From assembly GCF_000746525.1 (NCBI RefSeq), contig NZ_CP009048.1, positions 1 to 64,000 of the forward strand: DNA of 64,000 bases. The letters are read 5' to 3'. The notes under the pieces are model-generated. The model made no database searches. It was not told where the DNA came from and worked only from the letters and a program-made list of their open reading frames with translations. The position numbers and the translations under genes were made by a program. Shown here in pieces: positions 39,726 through 47,585 of this stretch; position 1 is the stretch's first letter; every line of letters begins with the position of its first letter. The DNA is from Pseudomonas alkylphenolica (GTDB lineage: Bacteria > Pseudomonadota > Gammaproteobacteria > Pseudomonadales > Pseudomonadaceae).

Positions 39726-40460
39726 ATGCGTGTGTATGTGCTCTCCGATTTGCACCTGGAATTCACCCCCTTCGTACCGCCCACGCTGGACGCGGATGTG
39801 GTGATCTTGGCCGGTGATATCGATGTCGGGACTCGAGGCTTGCTCTGGGCGCAGCGCACCTTCAGCTGTCCGGTGCTGTATGTCGCCGGCAATCATGAGT
39901 ATTACGGTGGCCATCTCAGCCGTACTCTGGAGAAACTGCGGGCGTTGCAAATCCCACACGTACAGGTACTCGAGCGCGATGAGGTGGTGATCGAAGGCGT
40001 GCGCTTCCTCGGCACCACCGCCTGGACGGACTACACCGCCACCGGCAATCCCATGCGCGCGCAGCGGTTGGCGCAGGCGCAGATGAGCGACTTTCGCCGC
40101 ATTCGCACGGGCGAATACCGGCGGGTGCGGCCCATCGATTTTCTGGTGCATAACTTTCAGGCGCTGACCTGGTTGCAGCAACGGCTTGCGCACACCTACG
40201 TTGGGCCAACGGTGGTGATTACTCACCACGCGCCGTCGCTAATGTCATTGACGAGTAATCTGGAGGCAGGCACGGATCTGGATGCGGCGTATGCGAATGG
40301 CTGGGACGAGCTCATGGGCGATGCGGTACAGCTGTGGGTGCATGGGCATGTGCACACGGCGGTGGACTATGTGCTCCTTGGTACTCGAGTGGTGTGCAAC
40401 CCCCGTGGTTATCCGGGGGAAACCACCGGTTTTGATCCCGGGTTGCTCATCACTATCTGA
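39726..40460 (+). CDS. Calcineurin-type metallophosphoesterase
   Basis: 244 residues with the dimetal phosphoesterase motifs in order: LSDLHLEF (DxH), VILAGDID (GDxxD-like), VAGNHEYY (GNHE), VVITHHAP and WVHGHVHTAVDY (GHxH). The start has GAGGTGG upstream. Such stand-alone enzymes cut phosphodiesters of nucleic acids or nucleotides, and the substrate cannot be predicted. It is preceded by 177 non-coding bases. Confidence 0.9.
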   Translation: MRVYVLSDLHLEFTPFVPPTLDADVVILAGDIDVGTRGLLWAQRTFSCPVLYVAGNHEYYGGHLSRTLEKLRALQIPHVQVLERDEVVIEGVRFLGTTAWTDYTATGNPMRAQRLAQAQMSDFRRIRTGEYRRVRPIDFLVHNFQALTWLQQRLAHTYVGPTVVITHHAPSLMSLTSNLEAGTDLDAAYANGWDELMGDAVQLWVHGHVHTAVDYVLLGTRVVCNPRGYPGETTGFDPGLLITI

Positions 40461-40763
40461 GTCTGTTGGGCCATACACGTGGCGATAGGAGGGATTCGAA
40501 CCACGCTGCGCATAACCCATCATCGGTTAGTTCGGGTTCGGCTGCGTCCATCGTAAAGCCCGTGAAGCAGGGTACGCCGCAACCGCCCGGCGGCGGGTGT
40601 GTAACCTGTGCACGCTCAAATAGGGGGGGCGTCGACCATTGCCACCTGTGTCTGCAGTGCATTCTTGCGGGGCTCCGCCGCCACCTGCATTGATCCGGGC
40701 AACGTGTTCTGCCCGACTGGCCCACTGCACGCGATCGTTCGGTGCCCGGTATGACAGTGGGCG
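40461..40763. other. Non-coding stretch with a tRNA 3'-end remnant
   Basis: No gene is seen in these 300 bases. On the minus strand, about 40480-40504 reads GGTTCGAATCCCTCCTATCG followed by CCA, which looks like the T-loop, acceptor strand and CCA of a tRNA. The 5' partner of the T-stem is not preserved and no anticodon arm was found upstream, so this is a fragment and not a tRNA gene. It could be an old attachment-site remnant. Confidence 0.45.
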
Positions 40764-41669
40764 TTACTCTCGTTCAAGGTGACGCGCATCGGAACTAACC
40801 GCCTCCATGATGGACACTAACTCCTCAAGCAGGTCAGCATGGTAACGGTAGAGGTAACCGGCAATCGCATCATTCCGTAGTACCCGAGCGATGTAGCCTT
40901 TCGCTACGACCAAGACCAACATCGTTTCCCCAAGCGTGTCCTCGACGGATTTGTAGTCGTGGTAGAGCTTTTCCATTTCCCGTTCCATGCGAGCAATGTC
41001 TTCGGCGTTGGCTTCATTGCTCCCCTTTTTCTTCGCTTCCACCAACATCTCTGGACGTGTGGCGGCCAGTACCATGCGGGCATAGTTCTGCGTAAAGCAG
41101 TTCGCGGACGTCATTAGCTCAACGGTTTCGAATTGCCGGAAGGGCTTCATCTTTTTCAGGATGCGAAAGACCTCTCGGCCAACCATTCTGACCTTCAGCA
41201 TGTCGACGACCTCTGGTGCAATACCGTCCAGTAAGTGCTGGCGCTCGCGCACTCGATCTACGTGGATCCCCAGAACTTTGGCGATGAGGGCCGGTTCGAT
41301 ACCTTTCTTCACTGCCGCCATGATCATCTTGTGTTCCTGAACCGGTGTCAGACGATTGATTTGGCGGTTGTAGGTGAAGCCTTCGTCGTCCGTTGAAATC
41401 AGGCACAAGGCTTCCTTGCCACCCAGCGCCTTCAGGGCTGCTAAACGGAGGTGACCGTCCAAGAGAATGAACGAGGCGACCCCATCGGTGACTACCGGCT
41501 GAGGATGAACAGCCAGCGGCTCAATCACCCCTAGCTCGCGGATTGAAGAGAGGATCGTCGAGTATTTTTTGCTACTTTGAACGTCTTTGTCCAACTTGTG
41601 CGTCGGGAGTATGCGTTCGAGGGGGATCGTGATTATCCTTCGTTCAAAGGCGTGTTTAATTTGCCCCAT
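40764..41669 (-). CDS. RepB/ParB-like protein (third gene of the recombinase operon)
   Basis: 301 residues. N-terminal ParB-type segment (IPLERILPTHKLDK...ELGVIEPLAVHP...FILLDGHLRLAALKALG), where the usual GERR box is replaced by DGHLR. It is followed by a helix-turn-helix around IAKVLGIHVDRVRERQ and a C-terminal domain like that of RepB-type partition proteins. Its ATG shares one base with the preceding stop (TGATG), so translation is coupled. Without a ParA in the module, classical plasmid partition is unlikely. Confidence 0.8.
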   Translation of the reverse strand: MGQIKHAFERRIITIPLERILPTHKLDKDVQSSKKYSTILSSIRELGVIEPLAVHPQPVVTDGVASFILLDGHLRLAALKALGGKEALCLISTDDEGFTYNRQINRLTPVQEHKMIMAAVKKGIEPALIAKVLGIHVDRVRERQHLLDGIAPEVVDMLKVRMVGREVFRILKKMKPFRQFETVELMTSANCFTQNYARMVLAATRPEMLVEAKKKGSNEANAEDIARMEREMEKLYHDYKSVEDTLGETMLVLVVAKGYIARVLRNDAIAGYLYRYHADLLEELVSIMEAVSSDARHLERE

Positions 41670-42589
41670 CAGGATGCCTCACCTTGTATGCGATCCGCCA
41701 AGGCCTTGGGCATATCTTGAATGGCTTCGGTACGCAGCAACGTGCAGAAGTATTCGTCGGCAAGGAGTTTGCGCATGGCGGTCACCATAATCAGCAAGCG
41801 CTGCTCATTAATGTCGGCCTTTTTAATCATGACCTTCTGCCGGCGGACTTCGTTCTGATAGGCATTGAGCAGTTTTTGTGGCGTGGTGAGCTGTTCAGCA
41901 CTATGGGGGCGGTGGCTGTAGTTCTTTCCTAGGGCCTTACGTCGATCAATGAGTCGGCGGATTTTTATTATTTGATCCCCTTTGAGCACGCCTGACTCAT
42001 ACGCTTCGACCATTGCCAGCTGGGTCTCACTGTCACTGGCACGGGCGATAATGGTGGCCACTTTGATCGGTAACCAACCCTTCTCTACTGCAGCAATCAA
42101 GCGTTCTTCGCCCTGACGCAAGAGCATGAGAATACAGTTGACATAGGCGGGATCCAGCCCAGTTTTCGCGGCAATTTCCTTCGTGCTGTAGCCCCGCTCG
42201 GACAGAATGTTCATGGACGACAGCAGATCGCGATTGGAGTGCTTCCGTCGGGCCAGGTTTTCTACCAGACTGATGAGAAAACGATCTGCTTCTTTCGCGC
42301 TAACCACCACACACGGGATTTCCTGTTCTCCCAACGTGCTAAATGCTTCGAAGCGGCCTTGGCCGCAGACCAGGTCGAATGTCTCGCCATGATCGTCAGC
42401 CCCATTCACGCTGACGGTGATGGGGCGTTTCAGGCCGATGGCCGCAATGTTTTCCACCAATTTGGCGAAGACCGCTTTATTGCGTACACGCGGGTTCAAT
42501 ACGCGAATGCGATCTAGGCGAATGAGTTGAATCGTCGAAGCGCCTGCGACATGCAGGTGAGCTTTTTCTAACCGCTGGCTAGGGTTCAT
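41669..42589 (-). CDS. ParB-like protein (second gene of the recombinase operon)
   Basis: 306 residues. ParB-like N domain (IQLIRLDRIRVLNPRVRNKA...GLKRPITVSV...FDLVCGQGRFEAFSTLGEQEIPCVV), with GQGRFEA in place of GERRWRA, then LVENLARRKHSNRD, a variant of the ENIQRE box. The helix-turn-helix is YSTKEIAAKTGLDPAYVNCIL. It overlaps the recombinase stop by 4 bases. The two ParB-like proteins are distinct from each other and from the chromosomal ParB. They may act as heteromeric DNA-sliding or recombination-directionality factors; this is inference. Confidence 0.82.
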   Translation of the reverse strand: MNPSQRLEKAHLHVAGASTIQLIRLDRIRVLNPRVRNKAVFAKLVENIAAIGLKRPITVSVNGADDHGETFDLVCGQGRFEAFSTLGEQEIPCVVVSAKEADRFLISLVENLARRKHSNRDLLSSMNILSERGYSTKEIAAKTGLDPAYVNCILMLLRQGEERLIAAVEKGWLPIKVATIIARASDSETQLAMVEAYESGVLKGDQIIKIRRLIDRRKALGKNYSHRPHSAEQLTTPQKLLNAYQNEVRRQKVMIKKADINEQRLLIMVTAMRKLLADEYFCTLLRTEAIQDMPKALADRIQGEAS

Positions 42590-44154
42590 GCTGCTCTCCT
42601 GTAGTGGGATCGGCGAGAAAGATCAGCCAACATGTCCAACGTGGAGAATCGGTAAATCTCGAGGTTGGATTGGTTGTTTTCGGCCAGACGCAGGTGGGGG
42701 GTGTGCATATCGACGGCAGGCAGGATGTAGTAGTCCAGAGCCATTTCTTCGCCTGGAGCCATACGCACGGCGATGGTGATGTCCGGGTTGAGACCTAAAT
42801 CAAAGCGCACTTTCCAGCGCTTGGTGCCCGCCCCCGAAATGTGGCAACGACAGAGCACCAAAGAAACTGCCAACTCGTCATTGAGCCGCAATAGCTGTGT
42901 CGTAGGGTCGACGACGACTTGCCCACCGACCGCGTGTATTTTCTCAGTGGTCTCATTGAGCAGGCGCGGATGCATCAGGCGCAGCTGCCGATTGGCTTCG
43001 AGGTATTGATAGTCCCTGGACGGGGTGTAGCCAATCAGCGAGTAAGTGCGCAACAGGCTGCCAAAGCGATTTTGATAAGCGCTACTGGACGGGCAGGTTT
43101 CCGCCTCATCGATCAGCAGACCTGAGAGATATCCACGCTGTTCATACAATCCTTTGAGGCGGCGCAGCATTTCCTGGTCAGGCATTCGGTACGAGCGGGT
43201 TTGGATGATTTCTTGAGCGGCGACAAACAACAACTGGCTAACGATGGGTTGAAAAGCCGCATCTGATCGCACCCATTGTGCTGGCTCATTGCGCATGCGC
43301 TGTTGTTTGAGTTTGAACGAATAGCGATTCCAGACGTTATTACCAATGTATTTTTCGTTTATGAGCACTTGGTGGACGGTGCCGCGCGTCCAGGGGCGCT
43401 CAAGGTCAGTCAGAACACCATTGGCATTGAGTCGGTCGGCAATTTCGCGTTCACTTCGTCCCTCCTCTACAAAGTCGCGATAGATTTGTTGCACGACGTG
43501 GATTTCTTCCCTTGGCCCAGGCACCAAGATCACACGATCCGTCTGGATACTCTTATGCGTCCCTCGGGTCAGCTCGCCTTTGGACGATCCAGTGGCATCG
43601 ATCAGCTGCCGCCGTAAACCAAAGCCAGCGGTGCCACCTTGACGGTAGCCAAGCTCGATAAGGCGAGATTGGCCGGCAAACACTTTGACTGAGAGTTCGC
43701 GACTGTACTCACCCGCCATCATGCGCTTCACACTCTTAATGATGTTGGAGACTGGTGAGCCGTCGTTTTGAAATTGCTCGGCGCAGTATTGAACGGAGAC
43801 CCCGGCCTGGCGACAGCGAACCTCATAGCTGGCACTTACATCCGGATCTTGAAACCGTCCCCAGCGGCTAACGTCATAAACCAAGATGGTTGAGTACATT
43901 GCCTGTCCGCTTTCAACGTCGTCGAAAAGCTGTTTCAGCGCATCACGTCCCTTCAGCCGTAAACCGCTTTTCCCTGCGTCGGTGTAGACCTGAACAATTT
44001 CGAGTGCGTGCGTCAGTGCATAGAGTCGAATCGTGTCGAGTTGGTTTTCGGTGGAGTACTGCTGATGTTCAGTCGACATCCTTACATAGGCCGCTGCCAG
44101 AGCGGGATCCCGAACCGGTTGATCGGCGGTCTGGGCATAATTTCGCTTCCGCAT
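42586..44154 (-). CDS. Large serine recombinase
   Basis: 522 residues. N-terminal resolvase domain with YVRMSTEHQ (catalytic Ser27, with the Tyr-x-Arg-x-Ser pattern), YDVSRWGR and MAGEYSREL, then a Recombinase domain (GFGLRR...EIADRLNANGV...WTRGTVHQVLINEKYIGN). The C-terminal 150 residues lack the usual zinc ribbon and coiled coil and have a distinctive ending (LDYYILPAVDM...YRFSTLDMLADL). The ATG has AGGGGG 9 bases upstream; an in-frame GTG 27 bases earlier is less likely. It heads a coupled operon with two ParB-like genes. Confidence 0.9.
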   Translation of the reverse strand: MRKRNYAQTADQPVRDPALAAAYVRMSTEHQQYSTENQLDTIRLYALTHALEIVQVYTDAGKSGLRLKGRDALKQLFDDVESGQAMYSTILVYDVSRWGRFQDPDVSASYEVRCRQAGVSVQYCAEQFQNDGSPVSNIIKSVKRMMAGEYSRELSVKVFAGQSRLIELGYRQGGTAGFGLRRQLIDATGSSKGELTRGTHKSIQTDRVILVPGPREEIHVVQQIYRDFVEEGRSEREIADRLNANGVLTDLERPWTRGTVHQVLINEKYIGNNVWNRYSFKLKQQRMRNEPAQWVRSDAAFQPIVSQLLFVAAQEIIQTRSYRMPDQEMLRRLKGLYEQRGYLSGLLIDEAETCPSSSAYQNRFGSLLRTYSLIGYTPSRDYQYLEANRQLRLMHPRLLNETTEKIHAVGGQVVVDPTTQLLRLNDELAVSLVLCRCHISGAGTKRWKVRFDLGLNPDITIAVRMAPGEEMALDYYILPAVDMHTPHLRLAENNQSNLEIYRFSTLDMLADLSRRSHYRRAA

Positions 44155-44253
44155 CGGCAATGGCCCCCTGCAAGGCACCACAGGTTGTTTTGATCTATGG
44201 AGATTCAGCTGCTGTGAGCATTTAAATGACGATAGAAGAGGGGAAATGGAAAA

Positions 44254-44622
44254 ATGTTACCTAAAACGGGCAGTTTTTTTCTGAGCCATGAACAGTACGC
44301 CGAAGGCATCGCCAGGGCATTGCGGACAGAGCTAGGTGCTACGCACCAGGCGGTGAAAACACTCATGAAATGGACGAATGCAAATGAAAGGACGGCAAAA
44401 AACTGGTTGGCAGGTGTCAGTGGCCCAAGGGGAGAACACCTTGCTGCGCTGATTCAACACTCAGATCTGGCCCTCGACACGTTTCTACACATGGCCCAAC
44501 GGCGGCAGGCTGTGGTGGCGTCGACCCTGCCCACACTCAGGGACAAACTCATGATGGCTGTGGCGACAATTGATGCTTGTCTGAGCGATACAGTAGCCAA
44601 CGACCTCGCTTCTCAAGCATGA
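44254..44622 (+). CDS. Small HTH-like protein divergent from the recombinase operon
   Basis: 122 residues. Central segment LGATHQAVKTLMKWTNANERTAKNWLAG reads like a helix-turn-helix used by small regulators, followed by helical C-terminal residues. AGAGGGGAAA precedes the ATG. It is transcribed away from the recombinase operon across about 100 bases, and so is a likely regulator of both. I have seen similar proteins next to recombinases of this type but cannot name the family. Confidence 0.65.
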   Translation: MLPKTGSFFLSHEQYAEGIARALRTELGATHQAVKTLMKWTNANERTAKNWLAGVSGPRGEHLAALIQHSDLALDTFLHMAQRRQAVVASTLPTLRDKLMMAVATIDACLSDTVANDLASQA

Positions 44623-44668
44623 GCCTCATTGCAGGGAAGGTAGAATCCGTTTTAAACATGGATTCATG

Positions 44669-44698
44669 TTTTGACAATTTGTCAAAACCAATTATATT
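44669..44698 (+). promoter_or_regulatory. Palindrome-overlapped promoter facing the right transposon end
   Basis: TTGACA (44671-44676), 16-base spacer, TATATT (44693-44698): a strong sigma70-type promoter. The perfect palindrome TTTTGACAATTTGTCAAAA (44669-44687) covers the -35 element and is a likely repressor site. No gene lies downstream before the element end, so the transcript would run through the end or be a short RNA. Confidence 0.55.
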
Positions 44699-44746
44699 GA
44701 AGTGATAGTTTCCTGTTTGCGGGTGGCCTATTACTACGATTAAATT

Positions 44747-44764
44747 TAACTTCAGCCGAAGTTA
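44747..44764. repeat. Hairpin inside the right end
   Basis: TAACTTCAGCCGAAGTTA is a perfect inverted repeat with a 4-base loop just inside the TnsB-type sites. Its arm AACTT resembles half of the GTTAACTTTG sites, so it may be a diverged outer binding site. Confidence 0.4.
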
Positions 44765-44775
44765 GGTGTCGGTCG

Positions 44776-44872
44776 GTTAACTTTGTCCAAATGGAAGATT
44801 AACTTTGACCGAAGTCATTGTATAATGCTGATATTAAAAGTTGTCAAAGTCGATTAACTTTGCCCACCTACA
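44776..44872. mobile_element. Right end with three TnsB-type sites
   Basis: Sites with consensus RTTAACTTTGNCC at 44776-44788, 44798-44810 and 44853-44865; the last runs into the terminus CACCTACA. A weaker match (GTTGTCAAAG) lies between the second and third. Three sites at the right and two at the left reproduce the asymmetric end layout of Tn7-type elements. Confidence 0.88.
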
Positions 44873-44877
44873 TCAGG
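44873..44877. repeat. Right target-site duplication TCAGG
   Basis: TCAGG follows the terminal ACA and equals the five bases after the gyrB stop. It is followed by TGTAGG, which with the transposon terminus makes CCTACA-TCAGG-TGTAGG, an accidental-looking inverted repeat across the junction. Confidence 0.78.
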
Positions 44878-44899
44878 TGTAGGTTCGCCGAAAAGCTGC

Positions 44900-44931
44900 A
44901 AAAAAAAGCCCGCTCACGCGGGTTTTTTTTT
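44900..44931. terminator. Strong bidirectional terminator, ancestral gyrB terminator
   Basis: Stem GCCCGC / GCGGGT with a TCAC loop and eight or more A and T residues on either side. Before the insertion it would have terminated gyrB; it now serves the DUF2950 gene on the minus strand and blocks reading out of the element. Confidence 0.9.
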
Positions 44932-44950
44932 GCGTTGGTTTCCACTTGGT

Positions 44951-45841
44951 TCAGCGCGCGTCCTCCTCGTCCTTTACTTCAGTCCAACTGCTGTCGGGGT
45001 CGAAACGCGTAATCGCAGCAGCTTGCTTGGTGCTGTCCCGGCCGAGGTCTTTCTCGAACAATTCGCCGTCGTGGCTGATCATGAAGCTCATCACGCCAGT
45101 GTCCCCATAGTCCGTCGGCCAGGCGATCACGGCAAAACCGCGGGTCATGCGATCGCCGATCTTGTAGTCATAGGCGCCACCCGGCGCCGAAGGGCCCTGG
45201 GCAGTGAGGATACGGTAGTGATAGCCGTGCCAGTCGTCACCCTTCGCGGCATCACCGAACAGCGGCCCGAGTGGACTTTCTTCGACGCCTTCCTCTTCCG
45301 GCCAGTACAGGCCGTCGAACTGCCCGTCGCTACTGATGAACTTCTGCGCGTATTCGAGGACCCCATCGTTATTGCGATCAACCTCGGCGTAATCCATCTG
45401 CGCGTCGTGATAGGCACGCGCTGCTTGAATGGTCGCCAGTTCGTTGCGCCCGATGCGGCGCAGGCGGATTTCCTCGGCACCGGCTTTGGTGTCGAAGGCC
45501 CAACCGCCAGCATTGTGTCGGATGGGAATCGGGAATACCCAGGGCGTGTCGCCGACGACCAGATGCGCACGCTTCGGGCTGTCGGACTGAACCTGATGTT
45601 TTTCCTTGTAGAGGGCGAGAAAGGCGTCGACATCTTTACGGTCGACGTTCTTGGTCGGGATGTAACTCTTCCAGTCGTTGCCGAGCAAGTTGGCCAACAG
45701 TTGGCTATCAGCCTTTTCGCTACCAAGCGCCTGCACCAGTGCTTCGCCGGCGGCCTCCGCGTTCGGGAAATGTGTTTGAGCGTAACTGCTGGACGTCCAG
45801 AGCAGGAGCAGAACCAGCGCAATTCGACTTGCAGCATTCAT
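44951..45841 (-). CDS. DUF2950 family exported protein
   Basis: 296 residues with an N-terminal signal peptide (ASRIALVLLLLWTSSSYAQ, cleavage near SYA-Q). The rest fits DUF2950: PIRHNAGGWAFDTKAG, GRNELATIQAARAYHDAQMDYA, WHGYHYRILTAQG and a final DPDSSW. The ATG with GAGAGGAGAG upstream was preferred to an in-frame TTG. Function unknown. It lies 14 bases downstream of the DUF3300 gene, a pairing common in Proteobacteria. Confidence 0.9.
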   Translation of the reverse strand: MNAASRIALVLLLLWTSSSYAQTHFPNAEAAGEALVQALGSEKADSQLLANLLGNDWKSYIPTKNVDRKDVDAFLALYKEKHQVQSDSPKRAHLVVGDTPWVFPIPIRHNAGGWAFDTKAGAEEIRLRRIGRNELATIQAARAYHDAQMDYAEVDRNNDGVLEYAQKFISSDGQFDGLYWPEEEGVEESPLGPLFGDAAKGDDWHGYHYRILTAQGPSAPGGAYDYKIGDRMTRGFAVIAWPTDYGDTGVMSFMISHDGELFEKDLGRDSTKQAAAITRFDPDSSWTEVKDEEDAR

Positions 45842-45855
45842 GACTGACTCTCCTC

Positions 45856-47388
45856 TCAACGGCGACGGCCGCCACCGCCGGATTGCATCCGTACGGGTCG
45901 TTGTACCTGATGGCCCGCAGACGCTGCGGAGGGTCGGCTGGCGCTCCGTTGGCTGACCTGGCCACGATTGCTCGCGACGCGTGTCTGCGAAGGATTGCGT
46001 ACACCAGCCAACGCATTGTTGCGGGGCGCCTGGGCGCTAGCATGTTGCTGGCGGACTTGCTGGCGTACTTGTTGGTTGCGCACCGGCTGCTGTTGCTGGC
46101 GTTTCTGCACGGTCGTTTGCGCACGCTGGCGGGCCTGACCGTCATTCTTCAGTTGGCGGTCGGCAACCTGGGCGCGCTCGCGTGCGCTGCCTGACTGGTT
46201 GATGCCACGTTGTTCCAGGCTTTGTTGGGCGCGCTCGCGGTCGGCACTCTGTACACGTTGGCGGGCCTCAAGGTTACTGGTTGCCGGTGCTTCGATGCCA
46301 CGCTGTGCGAGGCTTTCACGGGCTCGTGCGCGGTCTTCGACACGGGCCGGGGTGTCACCGCGGTAGGCTGTGCGCTGTGCGCTGCCGGGTAGGCGCCGGT
46401 CGAACTGAGCTCGGCTGGCTTGGTCGCGGTACGGAACGCCGTCGCGATACACAGGGTTATGGCGCCAGTTGTTCTGGTTGGCATCGAGTCTGCGGTTGAC
46501 GTTGTTGATGTTGTTGTAGCGATTGACGTTGATATCGACGTCATGATCATCCCAGTCGCAATCCCCCCACAGCGAATTGACGATCGCTACGCCAGCACCG
46601 AAAGCCAGGCCGGTGGCCAATGCCGTTCCGATGGCATACCCCGGTGATGGCGGGTAATACGCCGGTGGGGAGGATGGATAGGGCCAACTGCCGTACACCA
46701 CTGAGGGGTTGTAGCTTGGGACGTATACAACCTGCGGGTTGGTCGGCTGGATAACGATGGTTTGCGCCGGCGCGGCACCTTGTACCACCGTGGTCGTGCC
46801 GCTTGTGGGAGTGCTTGACGGTTGCACGATAACGGTCTGTTGCTCGTTGGACTCCAGGTGCCCAGTGGCCTTGGCCTTGGCGCGCAGACGCTGCACCGAG
46901 TTCATGACCGCGTCGGGCTGGGCGAGGAAGGCATCGCCGACTCGCTGTACCCAGACCGGGTCCTGGCCAAGGGTGGCCAGCACCTGCGGAAAAGCCACCA
47001 ACGATTGCACACTCGGGTCCCAGGGTTGGTCGGCGACCTGTTTGACCGCGGCATCACCACTGACGTTCGGATGCGCCTTGGACCAGGCAACCGCGTCGGC
47101 GACATTGCCTGGATAGGTGGTGGCCATCAGTACTTGAGCCAGCAAAGCGTCCGGATACAGCGCCAATGGCGCCAGCATTTGATCAAGCTGTTCGGTGCTG
47201 AACACCGCCTCGCTTGGCGTCGTCGGAGCGGCTGGTGCGGCTGGTGCGGCTGGTGCGGCTGGTGCGGCTGGTGCGGTCGCTGCGGGCGCCGTGGCCGTTG
47301 CCTTGGGTTGCGCATCCTCATCGGAACAACCTGAGAGTGCGAGCATGGCGATGGTGAGCAGGATCGCCCGGTGAAGGCAGGCAGACAT
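45856..47388 (-). CDS. DUF3300 family lipoprotein
   Basis: 510 residues. Lipobox LSGC with Cys21, then an Ala-Ala-Pro tract encoded by 9-base repeats, the DUF3300 domain (LDQMLAPLALYPDALLAQVLMA...WDPSVQSLVAFPQVLATLG), a Pro/Tyr-rich stretch and a long Arg/Gln-rich low-complexity C terminus ending in GGGGRRR. The start with AGGAG upstream fits the lipoprotein signal; a longer frame does not. It is probably anchored in the envelope. Function unknown. Confidence 0.9.
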   Translation of the reverse strand: MSACLHRAILLTIAMLALSGCSDEDAQPKATATAPAATAPAAPAAPAAPAAPAAPTTPSEAVFSTEQLDQMLAPLALYPDALLAQVLMATTYPGNVADAVAWSKAHPNVSGDAAVKQVADQPWDPSVQSLVAFPQVLATLGQDPVWVQRVGDAFLAQPDAVMNSVQRLRAKAKATGHLESNEQQTVIVQPSSTPTSGTTTVVQGAAPAQTIVIQPTNPQVVYVPSYNPSVVYGSWPYPSSPPAYYPPSPGYAIGTALATGLAFGAGVAIVNSLWGDCDWDDHDVDINVNRYNNINNVNRRLDANQNNWRHNPVYRDGVPYRDQASRAQFDRRLPGSAQRTAYRGDTPARVEDRARARESLAQRGIEAPATSNLEARQRVQSADRERAQQSLEQRGINQSGSARERAQVADRQLKNDGQARQRAQTTVQKRQQQQPVRNQQVRQQVRQQHASAQAPRNNALAGVRNPSQTRVASNRGQVSQRSASRPSAASAGHQVQRPVRMQSGGGGRRR

Positions 47389-47585
47389 GACGATGCTCCT
47401 GTGGGAGAAAAGACAGAGCGGAACGTCAGGCGCCCTGACACCCAACGGTTTACCGACTCGGCGATCGACGTACGCAAAGCCCTCCGCTGCGGCTGAGCAG
47501 TATCAGCGTAGAAGAAAAAATGCCCTGCCGGATGACCACGATCAAATGAAACCGTGTGTTTATCTTCGGTTCATGCCCTGCGGGA

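Larger units (their letters stand above)
15599..44872. mobile_element. Tn7-like transposon at the gyrB 3' end (outer limits)
   Basis: Defined by TCAGG on both sides, terminal TGT and ACA, tnsABC and tniQ in the interior, and repeated TnsB-type sites near both ends. The inner left end at 15859 matches the right end much better (18 of 19 bases), so the element as originally mobile may be 15859-44872, with 15599-15858 left by a different insertion. Without the element the sequence would read gyrB stop, TCAGG, then TGTAGGTTCGCC and a strong terminator, which is a normal gyrB downstream region. Cargo: extended type I restriction-modification, Sel1 and zinc-ribbon proteins, serine recombinase/ParB module, IS21. 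Confidence 0.85.

Noticed and set aside
44870..44883. CCTACA-TCAGG-TGTAGG as a regulatory palindrome
   Set aside because: It is explained as the transposon terminus, the target duplication and the native downstream bases meeting at the junction.
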